The position numbers were made by a program, and so were the translations under genes. A stretch of 11,822 nt of DNA, taken from the NCBI GenBank assembly GCA_020626475.1, contig JAHKZT010000015.1, positions 1-11,822 of the forward strand, in the 5' to 3' direction. Shown one piece after another: positions 6,254 to 11,822 of the stretch. This DNA comes from a bacterium (lineage in GTDB: Bacteria; Patescibacteriota; Saccharimonadia; Saccharimonadales; Saccharimonadaceae). The notes below the pieces were generated by a model that ran no database searches, was not told the DNA's origin, and saw only the letters and a list, made by a program, of their open reading frames with translations. The number at the start of each line of letters is the position of its first letter. Within the stretch, counting starts at the first letter, position 1.

Positions 6254-6262
6254 ATCTTACCA
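6254..6262 (-). promoter_or_regulatory. Extended -10 promoter of pyk, leaderless placement
   Basis: Minus strand TTTATGGTAAGAT covers this site: TGG plus TAAGAT, then 7 bases, then ATG 6246. A start at the usual distance would fall on or one base before the ATG. TTTATGGTAA is shared with the acyltransferase promoter. No clear -35 box. Confidence 0.6.
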
Positions 6263-6272
6263 TAAACACTAC

Positions 6273-6296
6273 AAAAAATCTCTCCTTTTACAGAGA
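6273..6296 (-). terminator. Terminator of tRNA-Glu
   Basis: TCTCT (6296-6292) and AGAGA (6283-6279) with an 8-base loop, followed by six T on the minus strand (6278-6273). The stem is short and AT-rich, but it lies in the 52-base gap between the tRNA 3' end and the pyk -10 region, where separation of the two units is expected. Confidence 0.5.
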
Positions 6297-6314
6297 AATT
6301 TTTAGAAACTAAAA

Positions 6315-6390
6315 TGGTGATCACGGCGGGAGTCGAACCCGCGATTGCCTGGATGAAAACCAGGAGTCCTAACCACTAGACGACGTGACC
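6315..6390 (-). tRNA. tRNA-Glu (anticodon TTC)
   Basis: Minus strand 76-base cloverleaf. Acceptor GGTCACG pairs with CGTGATC (one G-T pair); discriminator A; CCA is encoded at 6317-6315. Anticodon arm CCTGG-TTTTCAT-CCAGG gives anticodon TTC, reading GAA and GAG. The T arm is CGGG-TTCGACT-CCCG. Promoter and terminator lie on either side, so it appears to be its own transcription unit. Confidence 0.97.
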
Positions 6391-6400
6391 AATACTATGT

Positions 6401-6429
6401 ATTTTAGACTATTTTGATAGATTTTTCAA
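6401..6429 (-). promoter_or_regulatory. Sigma70-type promoter of tRNA-Glu
   Basis: Minus strand TTGAAA (6429-6424), a 17-base spacer and TAAAAT (6406-6401). The predicted start at about 6394 is a few bases before the mature tRNA 5' end. This is the only promoter in the window with both boxes clearly present. Confidence 0.7.
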
Positions 6430-6500
6430 GTAGCCATTAAAAGTTCCGTGCTAACAGAGAGAAAATTGAGCTTATGCTTCACTTTTCGTGCGAGCATTTT

Positions 6501-6543
6501 ACAATACAAAGCAGACTTCGACCCCGCATTTAGCGGCAAAGTC
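6501..6543 (-). terminator. Probable terminator of the ftsI-mraY-ftsW-murG operon
   Basis: Minus strand GACTTTG-CCGC-TAAAT-GCGG-GGT-CGAAGTC: an 11-bp stem with a 3-base bulge, then TGCTTTGTATTGT, which is T-rich but not a pure tract. A U-G pair holds the outer stem only in the minus-strand RNA; on the plus strand it would be a C-A mismatch, so the minus-strand RNA is the more likely structured one. It is 131 bases past the murG stop. Confidence 0.45.
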
Positions 6544-6559
6544 GTAGTAGCACTTCAAG

Positions 6560-6658
6560 ATTCTCCGCGATTAATTATCCATCGTCAAGTTTATCATTTT
6601 TTTCGTAAGTATGAGCTCTATATGCTTTTCTCTTCTATGCATGCAGGTCGCGGAGAAT
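6560..6658. repeat. 11-bp perfect inverted repeat with 77-base spacer
   Basis: ATTCTCCGCGA at 6560-6570 and TCGCGGAGAAT at 6648-6658. In the murG 3' region the arms could close a large loop of AT-rich sequence. Together with the hairpin at 6514-6543 and a TGCT..AGCA hairpin at about 6475-6496 this makes the 283-base gap between murG and tRNA-Glu unusually structured. No gene is recognised there. Confidence 0.65.
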
Positions 6659-6673
6659 TTATCTATGACAAAG

Positions 6674-7852
6674 CTAATCTTTGTTCTTTGCGACTGAGAT
6701 AATCGTGTTCGCTAGATTTTCTGCGGCATTATCTTTTACGAAACTACGCAGATTCTTAGATAATTCCTCGCGTTTCGCATCATCTTTTGCTAACTTACGA
6801 ATCGCGTTGAGAAGTTTATCAGGATTTTTATGCATCTCACTATCCTCAACGACAACCACAGCATTTGCCTTTTCGTAAGCACGCGCGTTCTTTACTTGAT
6901 GATAGCCAGGAAGCTTTTCATTCGGCACCATAATGACCGTTTTTGCCATACTGGATAGCTCCGTCATCGTCGACGCACCAGCACGGCTAACTACGATATC
7001 TGCGGCGCCAAATAGCTTATACATTTCGCTCGAGAATTTAACCATGCGGAAGTTAGTTGTTAGTTTTCCGTCATCCCATTTTTCATATTCCTTCAAATCT
7101 AGCATCTCTGGATAGCGTTCGCGACCGGCAACAAGCATCACGCTCGTAAACTTTAGAAGTGATGGCAAAATATCACGAATCGCTAGGTTGATATTCTCTG
7201 CCCCAAGGCTACCGCCAGTGACAACTAATAATGGTTCATCCGGACTAAAACCTAGCTCTTTCTTTAATGCTTTTTGCTTCGTAGCACTAACTGGCTTAAA
7301 GTCTTCACTTGTTGGGATACCAGTCCACTCTGCTTTGCCTGCCGGATACGAATAGTATTCCAGCGGCATACCAGTTGCAATCTTCGTAGCGCGCTTCGCG
7401 AGTAGACGATTAGTCAAGCCAGGTGCCGCATCACTATCGTGAATTACGTAAGGAATACGGAGCAATTTCGCGGCCGTACCAACCGGCAAACAAACATAAC
7501 CGCCCTTAAAGAAAATTACATCCGGACGATTTGTGATTAGACGGAAGAATGATTGGAAGAAGCCAAAAATATTTTTGAATACGTCGCGAATATTCTTTAA
7601 TACGACATCAAAGTACTTCAAATAAGTGATGAAAGTAAAGTTCGTATAGCGACGCAACTTCCCCGCTACGACCTTACGGATGCGCAAATCCATACCATTC
7701 TCAACGGTAATTTTACGCGCATTTTTATAATATTTTTTATCAGTCCAAAATTCAATTTTCGCACGCGGACGAACTTTCCAAATCTCACGAACGACGGCTA
7801 CTACTGGCGTAACGTGCCCGCCGCTGCCCCCTCCGACTACTAGAATCTTCAT
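6674..7852 (-). CDS. murG: UDP-N-acetylglucosamine--undecaprenyl-pyrophosphoryl-MurNAc-pentapeptide GlcNAc transferase MurG
   Basis: GT-B glycosyltransferase that adds GlcNAc to lipid I to make lipid II on the inner face of the membrane. 392 residues, somewhat longer than the roughly 355-360 of well-studied forms. N-domain: VGGGSGGHVTP (6-16) and FFKGGYVCLPVGTAAKLL (114-131); C-domain: VTGGSLGAENIN (211-222), SRAGASTMTELSSMAK (289-304) and YHQVKNA (317-323), with Glu298 in the donor-binding position. The loop usually written HEQNAVPG is HDSDAAPG here (138-145). An amphipathic, aromatic-rich stretch at about 79-107 may add membrane contact. Start ATG 7852 has GAGGAA 8 bases upstream. Its first 68 bases overlap the end of ftsW in another frame. 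Last gene of the operon. Confidence 0.95.
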   Translation of the reverse strand: MKILVVGGGSGGHVTPVVAVVREIWKVRPRAKIEFWTDKKYYKNARKITVENGMDLRIRKVVAGKLRRYTNFTFITYLKYFDVVLKNIRDVFKNIFGFFQSFFRLITNRPDVIFFKGGYVCLPVGTAAKLLRIPYVIHDSDAAPGLTNRLLAKRATKIATGMPLEYYSYPAGKAEWTGIPTSEDFKPVSATKQKALKKELGFSPDEPLLVVTGGSLGAENINLAIRDILPSLLKFTSVMLVAGRERYPEMLDLKEYEKWDDGKLTTNFRMVKFSSEMYKLFGAADIVVSRAGASTMTELSSMAKTVIMVPNEKLPGYHQVKNARAYEKANAVVVVEDSEMHKNPDKLLNAIRKLAKDDAKREELSKNLRSFVKDNAAENLANTIISVAKNKD

Positions 7853-8984
7853 TTATATCTTTCCTCTTTGTCCATCCAGATATTTGAATTACTACGCCGA
7901 CTGCGAATGCCGCAAATAGCATACTCGTGCCGCCGTAGCTCAGGAACGGAAGCGTAATTCCCTTCATCGGAATAATGCCTAACATTCCTCCGACATTAAT
8001 TATAACATGACTAATAATCCAGGCAAAAACGCTCACCGCAAAGAGACTTTGCTCGGTATCTTCCGTGCGTTCACTAACACGCAAAATACGACTCAGCAGT
8101 AACGCAAAAACCATAACTATTAATGACGTACCAATGAAGCCCCAGGTTTCACCAATGATCGAAAATATCGAATCCGTCAACGATTCCGGCAAATAACCAG
8201 AGGCCTGAATGCTATTACCTAAACCTAGTCCAGTTAAACCTCCAGTACCGAAAGTGATAATCGAACTCTGCAAATGGTAGCTATCGCCATCACCTTCCCA
8301 ACCAGAAATACGCGCGATACGGTGTGGCGCAACAACAATCAATGCGCCGGCTGACAACAACAACACACCACCAGCAATCACGAGACTCTTCACTGGCACA
8401 CCACCAACTAGAGCCATGCTTGCAAGAATCATCGAAATAACAACCGTACTACCCAAATCCTTCTGAAAACCACCAACAAATACTGCCGTCATTGCAAAAA
8501 TCGTGGCATATGGCACCCAAAACTCTTTGCTATCAAGTTGCCCTGCTTTTTTGCGCGTCTTGATGAGATACGCTCCGTAAAGAGCCGTGCTAATTTTCAA
8601 TAGCTCTACTGGCGCGAAACCAACACTAATAATTGGCACGTAAAAAGCACGACATGCGCCGAGATCGCAAGTAACAAACGGCGCATTTAATTTACCGCCA
8701 ATTGTCACCGCTAAACATAATATTATTGAAAACCAAAACAGTTTTTTTGCGATTTTAGCTAAAAACTTATACGGTATTTTATAGCCCGCAATCATTGACG
8801 CAATCGAAAGGCCAATAATTACAGCATGGTGCGTAAAGAAATATAGCTCACTGAAGTGCTTCCCTTTTGCTGCGTTATTTGCAACCGCAACGCGACCACC
8901 GATTGCATACACAATTACTAAGCTCGTCAGCATCAAAATAATCACCAGAAGCGCGATTATTTTGTCTGTCTTATGTTTTCGCAT
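7785..8984 (-). CDS. ftsW: SEDS-family septal peptidoglycan glycosyltransferase FtsW
   Basis: Polymerises lipid II at the septum together with the class B PBP. 399 residues, about ten membrane segments. SEDS motifs: FAPVELLKIS (123-132), FQKDLGSTVV (173-182), QSSIITFGTGGLTGLGLGNS (239-258), YLPESLTDSIFSIIGETWGF (264-283) with the catalytic-type Asp271, and GMLGIIPMKGITLPFLSYGG (333-352). ftsW is preferred to rodA because it lies between mraY and murG. The extracytoplasmic loop before the usual Arg-Trp motif has Cys106 and Cys111. The cytoplasmic tail is Arg/Ser-rich (SSSRRGQRRARYASSSRRS, 381-399) and is encoded in the overlap with murG. The ATG shares one base with the mraY stop (TAATG), suggesting coupled translation. 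Confidence 0.93.
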   Translation of the reverse strand: MRKHKTDKIIALLVIILMLTSLVIVYAIGGRVAVANNAAKGKHFSELYFFTHHAVIIGLSIASMIAGYKIPYKFLAKIAKKLFWFSIILCLAVTIGGKLNAPFVTCDLGACRAFYVPIISVGFAPVELLKISTALYGAYLIKTRKKAGQLDSKEFWVPYATIFAMTAVFVGGFQKDLGSTVVISMILASMALVGGVPVKSLVIAGGVLLLSAGALIVVAPHRIARISGWEGDGDSYHLQSSIITFGTGGLTGLGLGNSIQASGYLPESLTDSIFSIIGETWGFIGTSLIVMVFALLLSRILRVSERTEDTEQSLFAVSVFAWIISHVIINVGGMLGIIPMKGITLPFLSYGGTSMLFAAFAVGVVIQISGWTKRKDINEDSSSRRGQRRARYASSSRRS

Positions 8985-10018
8985 TAACTAATTATGCCCC
9001 CACCCATCGCCAAAAATACGCCGAGCATCGCCGCTACGCCACCAATAATCCAGAAGCGCATTACAACTTTACTCTCTTCCCAACCCTTTGCCTGCAAATG
9101 GTGATGAATTGGCGCAGAAATAAAAATCTTACGATGGAATACCTTCTTCGAGAAAATCTGAATCAAAGAACTGCCCGCCTCAATCACGAACAAACAACCG
9201 ATAATTGGAAGCAAGAAGAACGCGTTTGTGTTCATCGCAACAACACCGAGACCTGCACCCAATGCAAATGAACCAGTATCGCCCATCATAAAGCGTGCCG
9301 GATAAACATTAAACCAAATGTACGAAAGCAGCGCGCCAATCACGACGAAACAGAAACCAGCTAAATACCATTGTTCTTGAAGCAATGCAATTACGCCATA
9401 CGCGCCATATGCCAGCATTGCTAAACCACCAGCAAGACCATCCATGCCATCAGTAATATTTACTGCGTTGCCAGTTGCAACAACAGCGAATGCGAATAGA
9501 GCTATCATTGCCGGAACGCCAATATCAAACACGCCAACATATGGAATCTCTATGCTCGTCCAACCAAGTTTTACTGCAAAGAACCAACCCAGGAAAACAC
9601 CTAGCGCGGTAATCATTGCGAACTTCACTGGCGCACGAAGACCCGCTGCCGCATTTTTGCCAAACAAGTTAATCGCGTCGTCAATTAAACCAATCACGCC
9701 ACCACCAACAAAAGCAGCAAGCGCCAACCAAGTCTGACCACGATTCAAGCAGTTGCAAACAATAACTACGAGCGGAACAACAACAAGCATAATCATACCA
9801 GCCATCGTTGGAAAATGACGCTTAATTTTATCTGCGTGGAGCTTATTCATTACGGTCAATTTCTTGCCAGAAATATCAACCGTCTTCTGACGCTTCCACA
9901 ATTTATGCTTATAGGCAAAGGTCGTATAAATCGGCGTCAAAAACATCGACAGCAAAAATGCACCTAGTGCCAAAACTAGCTCATAACCCATATTTGCATT
10001 TATATCGTTTAGAAGCAT
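8984..10018 (-). CDS. mraY: Phospho-N-acetylmuramoyl-pentapeptide transferase MraY
   Basis: Integral membrane enzyme that joins UDP-MurNAc-pentapeptide to undecaprenyl phosphate, making lipid I, the substrate of MurG. 344 residues, normal length, about ten membrane helices. Motifs: FPTMAGM (69-75), the Asp pair GLIDDAINL (110-118, Asp113/Asp114), NAVNITDGMDGLAGG (184-198, Asp190), FNVYPARFMMGDTGSFALGA (236-255, Asp247) and APIHHHLQAKGW (302-313, His305-307), all of which match active-site elements of the family. The start is supported by AAAGGA a few bases before the ATG. It follows ftsI by 10 bases and shares a base with ftsW. The murE and murF genes that usually precede it are not here. Confidence 0.96.
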   Translation of the reverse strand: MLLNDINANMGYELVLALGAFLLSMFLTPIYTTFAYKHKLWKRQKTVDISGKKLTVMNKLHADKIKRHFPTMAGMIMLVVVPLVVIVCNCLNRGQTWLALAAFVGGGVIGLIDDAINLFGKNAAAGLRAPVKFAMITALGVFLGWFFAVKLGWTSIEIPYVGVFDIGVPAMIALFAFAVVATGNAVNITDGMDGLAGGLAMLAYGAYGVIALLQEQWYLAGFCFVVIGALLSYIWFNVYPARFMMGDTGSFALGAGLGVVAMNTNAFFLLPIIGCLFVIEAGSSLIQIFSKKVFHRKIFISAPIHHHLQAKGWEESKVVMRFWIIGGVAAMLGVFLAMGGGIIS

Positions 10019-10028
10019 ATTTTCCTTT

Positions 10029-11816
10029 CTATTTTGGCTCTATTCTTAAATACTGAAGCATGTAATTACTTAATTCTGTAAAGACAGGGATCGCATCTAG
10101 GCTACCCCATAGAAGCGTCTCTCCATCTAATCTTATCATAATTACATAACTTGGTAATGCATCATCGCTGTTTGCGCCGCCGTAGCCAAGCGCACTAGCG
10201 TTAGTCTTCCCCGACCAATACTGTCCAGTTTTCGGATTAATCGTCTCTGCCGTACCAGTCTTCACGCCAACGCGATAGCCCTTCAGGTCATAAGCGCCAC
10301 CGTTCTCACTGCGCACTTCTTGCAACATTTTTCTCATTTCTACACTCGTGCCAGCCGAAATCGTCTTGCGCACTGCTGCCTTTTGCTCTGCCGGAATAAG
10401 TTTTCCGTCTTCATATTTCCCAGCAATCACTGTCGGCGTATAGTAGCTACCGCCATTAATGATTGACGAAAAGCCAGCCGCCACTTGCAACATCGTTAAG
10501 TTCATACCCTGACCAAAAGTCATGTTAGCGTAACGCACTGCATTACCTTCACCCGATGAATCGTCCGGGCTGATAATTCTGCCGGTCGCTTCATGTAATT
10601 CGAATCCAGTTTTCTGTCCTAAGCCAAAACTATTATATAAATAGTTATATAGCGTCACACGAGCCGCTTTCGTAATATTCGTACCATCGCCCATTTTGCG
10701 TAAAGCCTCAATGCTACCGGTATTAAGCGAATAATCGAGCGCCTTACGGAATGCAATAACACCATTGCGCGTCGCCGTGCCATACGCGTTATTCATCACT
10801 CTATCATTAACCTTCGTACTGCCAGTATTCAAATAGGTCTCATCTGGATTCAGCTTACCCTCATTAATGGCCACCGCATAAGTAAATGGCTTACAAACCG
10901 ATGCAGGCTCATACGGCGTCTCAGAAACGCGGTTAACGTAGACATTGGCGTCTTTTTCTTTCCAATACTCACCGGGGTTATAAGTCGGATAATTCGCCAT
11001 CGCCCAAACTTTGCCAGTCGTAGGCTCCATTACGAGAGCGCTAGCGGCACTAATACCGCCTTTATGACTATCAACCGCTTTCTTTAGAACCTTCTCTGCT
11101 TCACGCTGGACATTTTCATCAATTGTCAAAACAACGTTTTCGCCGTCCTGCGCTGCAATCTCAATATTCTCATCACCAACCGAAAGCGGAATTTCATTAA
11201 CGTCTGTAACCGTCTTCAACATGCCATTTTTGCCAGACAAACGCTCATTTAATGCGCCCTCAACGCCAGAACCGACCCCTTCAGCATTCGTAAAGCCTAG
11301 CAATTGCGCACCAAGCGTTCCGTTCGGATATACACGACGCGACGTCTCCTTGCGCCCTACGCCTCGTAAGCCGGATTCCTTTATTTTTGACGCAATATTA
11401 TAATCCACATTCTTTGCAATCTCGACATACATGTTCTTCTCGTCTGCCCAGACCTTATCCCAAGTCGTAATTAGCGAATCGCCAAGAATCTCCGTCAATT
11501 TCTTTTGAACTTCTTCCTTCGATAAGACGCCATTCGATCCGGCATTAGTAATAATAAAATTCGGATCAATAAAAATCGTCCAAGTGCGCTCGTTCATAAT
11601 CGCCGGCGAAACACCATTTTTACCATCAGTAAAATAAACTTCGCCACGCTTCGCAAGCAACTCATACTGTTTTACGCGCATCGCGTTCGCATCGCGCACA
11701 TGCTGGTCGTGCTCGACGATTTGAATAAAGAAAAGCGTAGTCACAAAAACTATCGCCATACCGGCAATCACGAGCTTCAGCCAAAAATACCGCAATTCGC
11801 GATTATACATAACCAT
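10029..11816 (-). CDS. ftsI: Class B penicillin-binding protein, septal transpeptidase FtsI/PBP2 type
   Basis: Cross-links septal peptidoglycan strands made by FtsW. 595 residues: a short cytoplasmic start, one membrane anchor (about 11-33), a PBP dimerisation domain with RRVYPNGTLGAQLLGF (160-175) and GVEGALNERLSGKNG (184-198), then the transpeptidase domain. Catalytic motifs: SVCK (306-309, nucleophile Ser306 and Lys309), SLN (363-365) and KTGTAE (519-524); the supporting TFGQGMNLTMLQ is at 433-444. Cys308 inside the SxxK motif is unusual. No PASTA domains follow. Two starts are possible, ATG 11816 and ATG 11810. If the TATAAT ending at 11817 is a -10 box, only 11810 can be used; if a ribosome-binding site lies just outside the window, 11816 is likely. 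Position in front of mraY-ftsW-murG favours FtsI over an elongation PBP. Confidence 0.9.
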   Translation of the reverse strand: MVMYNRELRYFWLKLVIAGMAIVFVTTLFFIQIVEHDQHVRDANAMRVKQYELLAKRGEVYFTDGKNGVSPAIMNERTWTIFIDPNFIITNAGSNGVLSKEEVQKKLTEILGDSLITTWDKVWADEKNMYVEIAKNVDYNIASKIKESGLRGVGRKETSRRVYPNGTLGAQLLGFTNAEGVGSGVEGALNERLSGKNGMLKTVTDVNEIPLSVGDENIEIAAQDGENVVLTIDENVQREAEKVLKKAVDSHKGGISAASALVMEPTTGKVWAMANYPTYNPGEYWKEKDANVYVNRVSETPYEPASVCKPFTYAVAINEGKLNPDETYLNTGSTKVNDRVMNNAYGTATRNGVIAFRKALDYSLNTGSIEALRKMGDGTNITKAARVTLYNYLYNSFGLGQKTGFELHEATGRIISPDDSSGEGNAVRYANMTFGQGMNLTMLQVAAGFSSIINGGSYYTPTVIAGKYEDGKLIPAEQKAAVRKTISAGTSVEMRKMLQEVRSENGGAYDLKGYRVGVKTGTAETINPKTGQYWSGKTNASALGYGGANSDDALPSYVIMIRLDGETLLWGSLDAIPVFTELSNYMLQYLRIEPK

Positions 11817-11822
11817 ATTATA
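11817..11822 (-). promoter_or_regulatory. Possible -10 box of the ftsI operon at the window edge
   Basis: Minus strand TATAAT are the last six bases of the window, followed by ATGGTT and ATG 11810. A transcript starting at the usual distance would begin on that second ATG, the same leaderless arrangement as pyk. What lies upstream is not visible, so this may be coincidence. Confidence 0.25.

Noticed and set aside
6247..6324. N-terminal extension of pyruvate kinase to ATG 6324
   Set aside because: It would overlap the CCA end of tRNA-Glu and the pyk promoter and terminator, and adds residues absent from the family.
6448..6702. Plus-strand frame of 84 codons between tRNA-Glu and murG
   Set aside because: GTG start without a ribosome-binding site, runs into the murG 3' end on the other strand, and the base-pairing asymmetry points to a minus-strand RNA. 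No family recognised.

Overview
The window is a bacterial chromosomal segment in which every convincing gene lies on the minus strand, so transcription runs from high to low coordinates. The standard code fits: ftsW ends in TGA, and I see no in-frame TGA inside the genes. Very tight gene packing, a compacted phosphoglycerate kinase, a division cluster stripped of its cytosolic ligase genes, a MurG with an HDSDAAPG loop, and promoters placed almost on the start codon together suggest a reduced-genome member of the candidate phyla radiation. Candidatus Saccharibacteria (TM7) is my best guess, made from style of sequence and not from a database match. It carries no visible insertion sequence, CRISPR array, prophage or integrase.

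Layout in order of transcription. (1) 11816-6674: a peptidoglycan/division operon, ftsI (class B transpeptidase), mraY, ftsW and murG, with gaps of 10 bases or less and two overlaps. Together these make lipid I and lipid II and polymerise and cross-link it at the septum. murE, murF, murD and murC are not between them. (2) 6673-6391: a 283-base gap with a probable terminator and a good promoter for tRNA-Glu(TTC) at 6390-6315, which has its own T-tract terminator. (3) 6246-3058: pyruvate kinase, phosphoglycerate kinase and a short single-pass FtsQ/DivIB-like protein, spaced as one operon. The pyk promoter sits so close to the ATG that the mRNA looks leaderless. (4) 3057-2129: a 929-base stretch without a convincing gene. 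It holds 18-bp and 16-bp perfect direct repeats, several inverted repeats, an extended -10 promoter and a GC-rich terminator-like hairpin that can refold with an upstream segment. (5) 2128-1: an acyltransferase-3 membrane protein and a UPF0104/LPG-synthase-type flippase-like protein that runs off the window, probably a lipid or glycan modification and transport pair.

The window is mainly core envelope and central-metabolism biology. The parts that I cannot explain from known families are the repeat-rich gap at 2129-3057 and the structured segment between murG and tRNA-Glu. A recurring promoter style (TGN plus TAnnAT, few recognisable -35 boxes) links pyk, the acyltransferase, the flippase gene and the putative small RNA.
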